This document shows positions 1-5,190 of a stretch of 5,190 nucleotides of DNA, one piece after another; position 1 is the stretch's first letter, and every line of letters starts with the position of its first letter. The DNA is from Eubacteriales bacterium (GTDB lineage Bacteria > Bacillota_A > Clostridia > Christensenellales > Aristaeellaceae). The notes under the pieces were generated by a model that saw nothing but the letters and a program-made list of their open reading frames with translations, was not told the DNA's origin and did no database searches. The position numbers and the translations under genes were made by a program. The DNA lies in NCBI GenBank assembly GCA_030528845.1, contig JAUMYC010000170.1, positions 1 to 5,190 of the forward strand. The letters run 5' to 3'.

Positions 1-952
1 CGCGCCCGCTGTAGCCGAATGCGCGCGCGAGGATCGTCGCCTTGAGCGGCTCCTCCTCGATGAGCTGATAGCCGTGCGCGCGCAGCGCATCCTTAAACCG
101 CGCCGCATGCCCGCAGAAATCACGCAGCCGCGCCGGATATCCTTCCAGATAGGGGTTCGCCGCGTCGAGCGACTGCAAAAGGAGATAGGACGGGCTTGTG
201 GAGCCAAAGAGAGCGAGCGCATCTTTAGCCGAAGCGGCGAGCGCGGGCAAATGCCGCGCGATGTGCAGATACGCGCCGCCCGTGAGCACGGGCAGCGTTT
301 TGTGCGCGGAATCGCAGCACAGATCCGCCCCCAGCTCCATCGGGTGCATGCTCTCGGGCAAAAAGCGCAGATACGCGCCGTGCGCATTGTCCACCAGCAG
401 CAGCGCGCCGTGGCGATGACACACCTCGGCAAGGGCGGCGATGTCCGCCACATGCCCGAGATAATCCGGGCTGGTGATATAGACCGCGCCGGGCGGCGCA
501 GAGGCCCCTGCGAAGGCCTGCTCAAGCGCCTGCGCATCCAGAGGGCAGGCGAGATAGGAGCTCTCCTGCGCCGGATACAGCCATTCCACGTCGATATCCA
601 GCAGCGCCAGCGCGCTCAGAAAGGTCTTGTGCGCGTTGCGCCCTGCGAGCACGAGCGGCCTGCGCCCGGAGGAGAGCGCGTGCAGCCGGCTCAGATAGAG
701 CATCGCGCGGATGCACAGCGAAGAGCCTTCGGTGGAATAAAACGTAGGGCAGCCAAAGAGCGCGCTCGCGTTCTCTTCGCTTTCGCGCAGGATGCCGTCG
801 GCCTCAAAGAGGCTGTCCGCCCCTTCGATCTCGGTGATGTCGAGCGCCTCTATGCCCAGCGGGCCGAGGCCCTTGTGGCCGGGCATGTGCAGCCGCAGCG
901 CCTTCTTTTCGGCATAGGCGCGCACAAAATCGCAGACAGGCGTGTTCATCAT
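1..952 (-). CDS. Orn/Lys/Arg decarboxylase-family PLP enzyme (3' end cut by window edge)
   Basis: This gene runs off the left edge; 317 codons are visible without a stop, out of an expected total near 450-490 for the YaaO-like family. It belongs to the fold-type I PLP decarboxylases acting on basic amino acids (arginine, lysine or ornithine); the actual substrate cannot be read from the sequence. Visible family marks are LHMPGHKG at residues 21-28, a phosphate-binding segment STEGSS at 73-78, AHKT at 107-110, VDNAHGAY at 187-194 with D188 as the likely partner of the PLP ring nitrogen, and CDSAHKTLP at 213-221, where K218 should form the Schiff base. The start ATG at 952 overlaps the maturase stop as ATGA; a second in-frame ATG lies at 949. 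No clear Shine-Dalgarno precedes it, so translation is probably coupled to the maturase. In many Bacillota a gene of this type sits beside tmk/holB; that region would lie beyond the edge. The family is sure, the substrate is not. Confidence 0.9.
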   Translation of the reverse strand, partial: MMNTPVCDFVRAYAEKKALRLHMPGHKGLGPLGIEALDITEIEGADSLFEADGILRESEENASALFGCPTFYSTEGSSLCIRAMLYLSRLHALSSGRRPLVLAGRNAHKTFLSALALLDIDVEWLYPAQESSYLACPLDAQALEQAFAGASAPPGAVYITSPDYLGHVADIAALAEVCHRHGALLLVDNAHGAYLRFLPESMHPMELGADLCCDSAHKTLPVLTGGAYLHIARHLPALAASAKDALALFGSTSPSYLLLQSLDAANPYLEGYPARLRDFCGHAARFKDALRAHGYQLIEEEPLKATILARAFGYSGR

Positions 953-2337
953 TCTTCGTCGCTGCCAAACGCGCGCGCGACCTGCACGGCAATGGCGCAT
1001 TCCATCCTCTTTTTGAACAGCTCGCAGCCGTATTTGTATACGCCGGTGATGGAGCCGGTGGCATGATAGGCATTGGCCGCGCAGCCGCCGGAGCAATAGA
1101 GCCTTGCCCAGCAATCGCGGCATTCCGGATGGGAATAGACGTTGCAGGAAGCGAATTCATCGCGCACGGCGGTGTTGCTCACGCCGTTCCAGATGTCGCC
1201 CAGCTTGAATTTTTCCTCGCCCACGAACTGATGGCAGGGGTAGAGGTCGCCCCACGGGGTCACGGCCATATATTCCGTGCCGGAGCCGCAGCCGGAGATG
1301 CGCTTGTAGATGCAGGGGCCGCCGGTCAGGTCGATCATATAGTGGTAGAAGGTGAAGGGGCGGCCTTCCTTGTCGCGCTGCAGCATGAGTTCGGCCAGCT
1401 TTTCGTACTGGTCCAGCACGACGGGCAGGTCTTCCTGCGTCAGCTCGCTCGGGTCTCCCGGCGCGCACACGACGGGCTCCATGCTCAGCTCGCTGAAGCC
1501 AAGATCCAGCATCACCTGAATGTCCTTGAGGAAATCCGGGTTGGCATGGGTGAAGGTGCCGCGCATATAGTAGCCCTTGCCGCCGCGGCTCTCCACCAGC
1601 TTCTGAAACTTGGGCACGATTTTCTCCCAGCTGCCGTTGCCTGCGTAGTCCACGCGGTAGCGGTCGTGGATCTCCTTGCGCCCGTCCAAGCTGAGCACCA
1701 CGTTGTAGCACTCCTTGTTGGCGAATTCGATCACGTCGTCGTCGATGAGCATGCCGTTGGTGGTCAGCGTGAAGCGGAAGTTTTTGTTGTGCTGCTTTTC
1801 GATGGAGCGCGCGTAGGCCACCAGCTGCTTGACCACATCGAAGTTCATCAGCGGCTCGCCGCCGAAGAAGTCGACCTCGAGGTTGCGCCGCGTGCCGGAA
1901 TTGGCAATGAGGAAATCCAGCGCCTGCTTGCCCACTTCAAAGCTCATCACAGCGCGTTCGCCGTGATATTTGCCCTGGCTTGCGAAGCAATAGGAGCAGT
2001 TCAGGTTGCAGGTGTGCGCGATATGCAGACACAGCGCCTTGACCACTCCGGCGGATTTTTCCTTGAGCTGCCCGGCGACGGGTTCGTAGGTGTCCGGCGC
2101 GAAGAGGCGTCCCTCCTCCTTGAGCGCGCAGACCTGCTCGTAGCATTCCTCGAGCTCCTCGCGGGTGACGTCCTCGCGCCCGGCGTATTTCTGCGCCATG
2201 GCCTCGAGCACGGCCTGTCTGTCGCCCTGCTCGAACAGGCCGATCAGATCGTAGGCGACCTCGTCGACCACATGCACGGAGCCGGAGCAGATATCCAGAA
2301 CGATATTGTAGCCGCCAAGCTGATATTGATGGATCAT
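949..2337 (-). CDS. Radical SAM/SPASM SCIFF peptide maturase (thioether-forming, CteB-like)
   Basis: This 462-residue enzyme installs a thioether bond between a cysteine and another residue of the SCIFF precursor encoded just upstream. Its length fits the family. Residues 1 to about 90 form the peptide-recognition (RRE-like) region and begin with the typical MIHQYQLGGYNIVLD. The radical SAM core carries C110-x3-C114-x2-C117 for the SAM-binding [4Fe-4S] cluster and FFGGEP at 157-162. The SPASM domain is complete: C350-x12-G363-x4-C368, then C406-x2-C409-x5-C415-x3-C419, then C438, with C342 as a probable extra ligand. That is enough for two auxiliary [4Fe-4S] clusters. It acts in the cytoplasm. 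The start ATG at 2337 is preceded by AAAGGAG (2348-2354, 10-base spacing). I see no promoter of its own in the 95-base gap, so expression probably depends on read-through of the terminator after the precursor gene. Its stop overlaps the start of the downstream decarboxylase. The family call is firm; the bond it makes here is inferred. Confidence 0.96.
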   Translation of the reverse strand: MIHQYQLGGYNIVLDICSGSVHVVDEVAYDLIGLFEQGDRQAVLEAMAQKYAGREDVTREELEECYEQVCALKEEGRLFAPDTYEPVAGQLKEKSAGVVKALCLHIAHTCNLNCSYCFASQGKYHGERAVMSFEVGKQALDFLIANSGTRRNLEVDFFGGEPLMNFDVVKQLVAYARSIEKQHNKNFRFTLTTNGMLIDDDVIEFANKECYNVVLSLDGRKEIHDRYRVDYAGNGSWEKIVPKFQKLVESRGGKGYYMRGTFTHANPDFLKDIQVMLDLGFSELSMEPVVCAPGDPSELTQEDLPVVLDQYEKLAELMLQRDKEGRPFTFYHYMIDLTGGPCIYKRISGCGSGTEYMAVTPWGDLYPCHQFVGEEKFKLGDIWNGVSNTAVRDEFASCNVYSHPECRDCWARLYCSGGCAANAYHATGSITGVYKYGCELFKKRMECAIAVQVARAFGSDEE

Positions 2338-2386
2338 TTCAGGTGTTCTCCTTTAAGCCGGGATAGACCGGGCTGTTCTCAAGCAG

Positions 2387-2416
2387 AAAAACGCCGCCGA
2401 AAACGGCGGCGTTTGC
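2387..2416 (-). terminator. Intrinsic terminator between SCIFF precursor and maturase
   Basis: A perfect 11-bp inverted repeat (2389-2399 paired with 2404-2414, AAACGCCGCCG against CGGCGGCGTTT) closes a 4-base loop. On the minus strand it reads as a GC-rich stem followed by a run of five T's, then CTGCTT. It begins 17 bases after the precursor stop codon and lies upstream of the maturase. With no visible maturase promoter, it likely acts as a partial terminator that sets a high precursor-to-maturase ratio. The structure is seen directly; its efficiency is inferred. Confidence 0.85.
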
Positions 2417-2431
2417 ATTGCTTTGCTTGGT

Positions 2432-2572
2432 TTACTTCTTTTCGCACTGCTGGTTGGCGATGCCGCAGCTGGTCTTGCAGGCGCTCTGGCAGGAGGTCTG
2501 GCACTCGCCGCAGCCGCCGTTCTTGGCGCTGGCGCACAGGTTGCGGGTCTCGAGAGTCTTGATATGCTTCAT
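2432..2572 (-). CDS. SCIFF (six-cysteines-in-forty-five) ranthipeptide precursor
   Basis: This is a 46-residue ribosomally made precursor peptide and the substrate of the adjacent radical SAM maturase. It opens with MKHIKTLETRNLCASAK, the strongly conserved SCIFF leader, followed by a cysteine-rich core GGCGECQTSCQSACKTSC and a tail ending QQCEKK. Cysteines are at 13, 21, 24, 28, 32, 36 and 43; the last six give the family its name. The ATG at 2572 has an excellent Shine-Dalgarno CGGAGGG (2580-2586, 7-base spacing), and a near-consensus promoter lies about 80 bases upstream. The stop is TAA at 2432-2434, with a terminator just after it. The family forms non-alpha thioether (ranthipeptide) links and has been tied to cell-density signalling in some clostridia; the role here is unknown. 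One oddity is a glycine at position 37, where CteA is reported to have the threonine acceptor. It is too short for common ORF length cut-offs and easily missed; overlapping plus-strand frames here are not genes. Confidence 0.96.
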   Translation of the reverse strand: MKHIKTLETRNLCASAKNGGCGECQTSCQSACKTSCGIANQQCEKK

Positions 2573-2648
2573 GGTATTTCCCTCCGAAGAAAATTTCATA
2601 TGCCTGCGGGCGCGGAAAAGGGCCGCCGACCACAGTTCATTCTATAGT

Positions 2649-2677
2649 ATTATGGCAGATTTCCCCCTTGAAGTCAA
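2649..2677 (-). promoter_or_regulatory. Sigma-A-type promoter of the SCIFF locus
   Basis: On the minus strand a -35 box TTGACT (2672-2677, five of six matches to TTGACA) is followed by exactly 17 bases and a -10 box CATAAT (2649-2654, five of six). Transcription should start near 2641-2643, giving a leader of about 70 bases before the precursor ATG at 2572. The match and spacing are among the best in the window and fit strong expression of a short precursor peptide. Two adjacent 10-bp palindromes abut the -35 box on its upstream side. Confidence 0.78.
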
Positions 2678-2679
2678 TA

Positions 2680-2700
2680 CGCCGCGGCGATCTGCGCAGA
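2680..2700. repeat. Two adjacent perfect 10-bp palindromes upstream of the SCIFF promoter
   Basis: CGCCGCGGCG (2680-2689) and TCTGCGCAGA (2691-2700) are each perfectly self-complementary and are separated by one base. They end two bases upstream of the -35 box of the SCIFF promoter. The dyads are certain. An operator role is only a guess, because 10-bp palindromes arise by chance several times in GC-rich sequence of this length. Confidence 0.4.
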
Positions 2701-2743
2701 ATTTTTATATGTAGAGACACCCTGATGGCAAAGGAAAGAGGCT

Positions 2744-3481
2744 CTACGGGCGCGGGCGGAGGCTGCCGCCGATGGCGAAATGCCTGCGCTGCTCGCTCTC
2801 GCCGAAGAAGGAAAAGCGCTCTCCCTCGCGGGTGAGCGAGGCTGCGATCTGCATGCCCGGGCGCACCTCGCTGTCATAATTGATGTCGAAGGAGGCGAGC
2901 GTGTGTTCGCGCATCGTCTCCAGTCCCAGCGCGTTGCAGCACCAGTCGAGGTATTTGGTGTTGTTGACATGCATGTTGACGTCCAGGTCGGTATATTGCG
3001 GCGTGACGGCGCTGCGGCAGGCCTCGCCGCCGAGCGGGCGCACCGTGGCCGGCAGCGCGCAGACGGGGGAGAGCCCGGCGTTCGCGGGCATCCTTTCCTG
3101 CACGTATTCGTGCTTGGCCGCGCGCCTGCTTTCGCAGTCGATCGTCATCCACAGGCTGCAGGCCGCGCCGAACTGCTCGCCGTCCTCGCCGCGCAGGATA
3201 TGATAGCGCGGATAAAAGGCGTGGCGCGGCGTGGTGGGGTAGGTTTCGATCTCGATGCGTTCGCCGGAGAGCGGCGTGCGCGTCGTCTCCACATGCAGCC
3301 TGCTCACCACCCAGATCAGGCCCGTTTCCCGCAGCAGCGTCTCTCTGTCCAGCCCCAGCAGCCTGCTGTGTTCGCCGGCCGTGTCCTGCAGCGCTTCAAG
3401 CAGCGCGCTGCTCTTCCATGCCTGCCCCATATCGCAATTGGCCGGGCGCAGAGTGAGCGTCTCTTTATAGATCCCGTTCAT
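2744..3481 (-). CDS. Acyl-ACP thioesterase (tandem hotdog fold)
   Basis: This 245-residue cytoplasmic enzyme hydrolyses fatty acyl-ACP and releases free fatty acid from the synthesis cycle. Length and pattern fit the bacterial acyl-ACP thioesterases (PF01643), which carry two hotdog domains. The first domain includes a long helix (about residues 24-42, SALLEALQDTAGEHS within it) and the strand WVVSRLHVE at 57-65. The second includes QYTDLDVNMHVNNTKYLDW at about 162-180, where N169 and H171 match the catalytic Asn/His of the family, and FDINYDSEVRPG at 198-209 with an acidic candidate at E205. I start at the ATG at 3481, which begins MNGIYKETLTLRP and has AGAGGTG at 3494-3500, a rather long 12-base spacing. 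The frame stays open to an ATG at 3574, but that codon lies against the upstream terminator and ahead of the likely promoter. It appears to be a single-gene unit. No clear terminator follows it, so some transcription may enter the SCIFF locus. Chain-length preference is not readable. Confidence 0.9.
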   Translation of the reverse strand: MNGIYKETLTLRPANCDMGQAWKSSALLEALQDTAGEHSRLLGLDRETLLRETGLIWVVSRLHVETTRTPLSGERIEIETYPTTPRHAFYPRYHILRGEDGEQFGAACSLWMTIDCESRRAAKHEYVQERMPANAGLSPVCALPATVRPLGGEACRSAVTPQYTDLDVNMHVNNTKYLDWCCNALGLETMREHTLASFDINYDSEVRPGMQIAASLTREGERFSFFGESEQRRHFAIGGSLRPRP

Positions 3482-3521
3482 TTTTTCGTGTTGCACCTCT
3501 TTTTTCTGGCTGTCGGCTTCC

Positions 3522-3551
3522 AGTATAGGCCTGCTGCCATGCCTCGGGCAA
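3522..3551 (-). promoter_or_regulatory. Probable promoter of the acyl-ACP thioesterase gene
   Basis: A good -10 box TATACT (3522-3527, five of six) is preceded, after 18 bases, by a weaker -35 box TTGCCC (3546-3551). Transcription would start near 3515, about 35 bases before the chosen ATG at 3481. The position just after the upstream terminator supports a separate transcription unit and argues against the earlier ATG at 3574. Confidence 0.55.
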
Positions 3552-3574
3552 TGGACAGTTTCCCGTTTTTGCAC

Positions 3575-3612
3575 AAAAAAGCCGCTTCCCCGAAAAAGGG
3601 GAGGCGGCTTTT
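3575..3612 (-). terminator. Intrinsic terminator after the exported OB-like protein gene
   Basis: On the minus strand AAAAGCCGC, a C-A mismatch and TCCCC pair with GGGGA and GCGGCTTTT around a 6-base loop, followed by further T's to make a run of six. It starts about 16 bases after the stop of the upstream gene. The plus strand also ends the same hairpin in TTTT, so it may work weakly in both directions, but no convergent gene is present. Confidence 0.9.
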
Positions 3613-3628
3613 GCTGCGAAGGAAGCGA

Positions 3629-4378
3629 TTATTCGGCGACGGCCGGCACCACAGAGGTGATGTGCGGGTTCACGCCGTTGTACCAGTACAGGAAGCCTTC
3701 CATGTCGATGACGTCGCCGATCTGCAGGGCTTCGACAGCCTTGTAGACCTCGGTGTCGTTGCCGGTCAGATAGGACTCAACGCAGAAGTTGTAGACCTGG
3801 CCGTCCAGAGAGACGTTGAAGTACAGGTCGCTGTTGGACTCGCGGCTGCCGGAGCCGTCCCAAGCGTAGAGGAAGGCCACTTCCTTGCCGTTGACGTCCG
3901 TGCTCGGTTCCACGGTCATGCCCTTGAAGGAGACGAGCATGTTCTGGTGGTTGATGAGCTCTTCGGTGCCCAGCAGAGCGGTCACGTCGAGCGGCTCGGC
4001 GATGTATTCGCCTTCAAGGATCTCATGGGAGATCACGTCGATGATCTCGACTTCGCCGGACCATTCGGCCTTGTAGCCGGTCACGCGGATCTTGGTGCCG
4101 GGCACGAGCAGCTCGTCTTCAGCTTCGGTGCAGGGCATATTGTAGATGAAATAAGCGCCGTCCATATCCTGGGTGTACAGGGTCAGCTGGTTGTTCCACC
4201 AGGACTGCTTGGCCTGCACATAGGCTTCGATGGTCACTTCGGTGTCGAGCTCGGCGGCGGCGTATTCGGCGTAGGTCATCGCGCCTTCGCCCTTGGTTTC
4301 GGTCTGAGCGGTTTCGGCATAGGCGATGCAGCCAACAGCCATAAGCAGCGCCAGGACCAGAGCAGCGATCTTCTTCAT
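3629..4378 (-). CDS. Exported protein with two predicted OB-like domains, function unknown
   Basis: I do not recognise a named family for this 249-residue protein. It starts with a clear signal sequence: MKK, a hydrophobic stretch at about 4-16, then VGCIAYAE. C17 could be a lipidation site, but residue -3 is Ala rather than the usual Leu, Val or Ile; AYA at 19-21 also makes a plausible signal peptidase I site. After a short acidic linker come two beta-rich segments, about residues 43-118 (TEVTIEAYVQ, LTLYTQDMDGAYFIY, LVPGTKIRVTGYKAEWSGEVEIID) and about 142-246 (NMLVSFKGMTV, YAWDGSG, LYFNVSLDG, LQIGDVIDMEGFLYWYNG). The order of strands and the phrase pattern x-G-x-x-I-x-V-x-G suggest OB-type barrels, as in other secreted OB-fold proteins; this is a reading by eye. 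It is acidic overall, as exported proteins often are. The start has AAGGAG at 4388-4393 with a 9-base spacing. It follows the solute-binding protein gene by 75 bases and is closed by a strong terminator, so it may be part of that transcription unit as well as having its own promoter. Confidence 0.85.
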   Translation of the reverse strand: MKKIAALVLALLMAVGCIAYAETAQTETKGEGAMTYAEYAAAELDTEVTIEAYVQAKQSWWNNQLTLYTQDMDGAYFIYNMPCTEAEDELLVPGTKIRVTGYKAEWSGEVEIIDVISHEILEGEYIAEPLDVTALLGTEELINHQNMLVSFKGMTVEPSTDVNGKEVAFLYAWDGSGSRESNSDLYFNVSLDGQVYNFCVESYLTGNDTEVYKAVEALQIGDVIDMEGFLYWYNGVNPHITSVVPAVAE

Positions 4379-4423
4379 GATTCATTACTCCTTCGGATAT
4401 TTTTATTTGGGTATCCAACATCC

Positions 4424-4429
4424 ATTATA
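4424..4429 (-). promoter_or_regulatory. Candidate -10 box upstream of the exported OB-like protein gene
   Basis: A consensus TATAAT lies about 45 bases before the start codon at 4378, in an AT-rich gap that contrasts with the GC-rich genes. No good -35 box is found at 16-18 bases; the region there overlaps the end of the solute-binding protein gene. It is therefore a probable but incomplete promoter. I see no terminator between the two genes, so read-through from upstream is also possible. Confidence 0.5.
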
Positions 4430-4453
4430 CATAGAAATGTTAATAATACTGCA

Positions 4454-5190
4454 TCATTGGCCGCGCTTTTGCATTTTTTTCCTGCGCACGACCTCGGCGG
4501 CGCAATAGAGCAGGATCAGCGCCCATGCGCAGCCCAGCCCGATCAGCAGCGCGCGCGCCGGCACGGGCAGCGGGCCGAGCTCCTCGGCCTCGTCGCCCGC
4601 AGGGGCGATCTGGTCGAGCCGGTAGAGCGAGGTCATGTCCGCGCGCAGCTTGTCCATATAGGCCCGGTCGATCTCCTGCTTGCGGCGCACGGATTTGGTC
4701 ACGTTTTCGATCATCTGTCCGGCGGCGTCGCGCAGGGAGGCGGAGCCGTTGAACACGCCGGTGACGAAGGTGTTCTGTGTGTTTTCCATCAGCAGCTTCG
4801 AGGCGGCGATCTTCACGTCGTAATAGAGGTCGTCGTCCTCGCCGCTGCGGGAGAGGTATTCCTGATAGGCCTCGCTGCTCTGCGCCTTGGTCGTCACGGG
4901 CACATAGCCCTCCGTCTGCGCATAGCCGATCTGCACGTCGTTGGTCAGCAGAAACTGCATAAACATCCACGAGGCGAGCACTTCCTGCGGGTCGGCCTTG
5001 TTAAAGAGGCACATGCTCGGCCCCTGAGAGATCATGCAGGGGTTCTCCGGGTCAAACTGCGGGATGGTCATCACGGCGGTCTCAAACTCGACGAACTGAT
5101 CCTCGGCGATGTCGGAAAGGGGAGCGTCCGTGCCCATCCAGGTCGCGCCCGCCGTGGAGTCGACCGCGAAGATGCACTGGCCCGCGTTGA
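4454..5190 (-). CDS. Extracellular solute-binding protein, ABC-type, with C-terminal membrane anchor (5' end cut)
   Basis: The reading frame enters from the right edge, so only the last 244 residues are visible; the internal Met at 5137 is not a start, because the frame continues upstream with matching sequence (CIFAVDSTAGATWMG). The body resembles the C-terminal lobe of family 1/8 sugar-type solute-binding proteins: SQGPSMCLFN at visible residues 54-63, then a helix with ASWMFMQFLLTNDVQIGYAQ and the typical TEGYVPVTTKA at 92-102. These proteins bind a substrate outside the cell and deliver it to an ABC permease; the ligand cannot be told. Oddly, the protein continues past the usual end into a long charged, helical region (about 160-195) and a hydrophobic helix at about 212-233 (ARALLIGLGCAWALILLYCAA), finishing with a basic tail RRKKMQKRGQ that should sit in the cytoplasm. 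No permease gene is in the window. The next gene downstream begins 75 bases after this stop. Confidence 0.85.
   Translation of the reverse strand, partial: NAGQCIFAVDSTAGATWMGTDAPLSDIAEDQFVEFETAVMTIPQFDPENPCMISQGPSMCLFNKADPQEVLASWMFMQFLLTNDVQIGYAQTEGYVPVTTKAQSSEAYQEYLSRSGEDDDLYYDVKIAASKLLMENTQNTFVTGVFNGSASLRDAAGQMIENVTKSVRRKQEIDRAYMDKLRADMTSLYRLDQIAPAGDEAEELGPLPVPARALLIGLGCAWALILLYCAAEVVRRKKMQKRGQ

Noticed and set aside
74..1066. A 330-codon open frame on the plus strand
   Set aside because: It is antisense to the PLP decarboxylase gene, which has conserved catalytic motifs. The product is arginine-rich with no recognisable domain.
1063..2562. A 499-codon open frame on the plus strand, the longest in the window
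   Set aside because: It is antisense to the maturase and SCIFF genes, whose motifs are unmistakable. Its product is rich in Ala, Val, His and Glu without family motifs, as expected from the complement of GC-rich codons.
2418..2714. Plus-strand small frames, one with an apparently hydrophobic Ala/Gly/Leu-rich start, across the SCIFF gene and promoter
   Set aside because: They mirror the Cys-rich SCIFF coding sequence and its promoter on the other strand, and the hydrophobic run comes from reversed Cys, Ser and Ala codons.
3482..3574. N-terminal extension of the thioesterase to the ATG at 3574
   Set aside because: That ATG touches the upstream terminator, precedes the probable promoter, has no good ribosome binding site, and the extra 31 residues do not look like the family.
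4395..4416. GGATA/TATCC inverted repeat in the leader of the exported OB-like protein gene
   Set aside because: It has only five base pairs with a 12-base AT-rich loop; too weak to call a regulatory hairpin.
4454..5137. Solute-binding protein as a complete 227-residue protein starting at 5137
   Set aside because: The frame remains open to the window edge with family-like sequence, and the N-terminal lobe and export signal would be missing.

Overview
The window reads as chromosomal DNA from an anaerobic, GC-rich member of the Clostridia (Bacillota). The best evidence is an intact SCIFF (six cysteines in forty-five residues) precursor peptide gene with its radical SAM/SPASM maturase. This pair is characteristic of Clostridia. 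Strong AGGAGG-type ribosome binding sites and sigma-A-like promoters fit that assignment. I cannot name a genus. All six genes I can support lie on the minus strand, so the biological order runs from the right edge to the left edge.

Right part (about 5190 to 3575): first comes the C-terminal half of an ABC-type extracellular solute-binding protein, cut by the window edge. Unusually, it ends in a transmembrane helix with a basic tail. Next, behind its own -10 box, is a small exported protein that looks like two OB-type beta-barrel domains. It is closed by a strong intrinsic terminator.

Middle (about 3551 to 2744): a single acyl-ACP thioesterase gene with its own promoter. It would release free fatty acids from fatty-acid synthesis.

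Left part (about 2700 to 1): the ranthipeptide (SCIFF) locus. A near-consensus promoter drives a 46-residue Cys-rich precursor. A perfect 11-bp stem terminator lies between the precursor and the maturase and probably makes precursor transcripts outnumber maturase transcripts. The maturase has an N-terminal peptide-recognition region, the radical SAM CxxxCxxC motif and a complete seven-cysteine SPASM signature. Its stop codon overlaps the start of a PLP-dependent Orn/Lys/Arg decarboxylase-family gene (ATGA overlap), which runs off the left edge.

The SCIFF system is a known family, so the locus itself is not new. The points most worth a second look are a glycine at precursor position 37, where (as I recall) the characterised homologue CteA carries the thioether-accepting threonine; the internal terminator; the tight coupling of the decarboxylase to the maturase; and the C-terminally anchored solute-binding protein.
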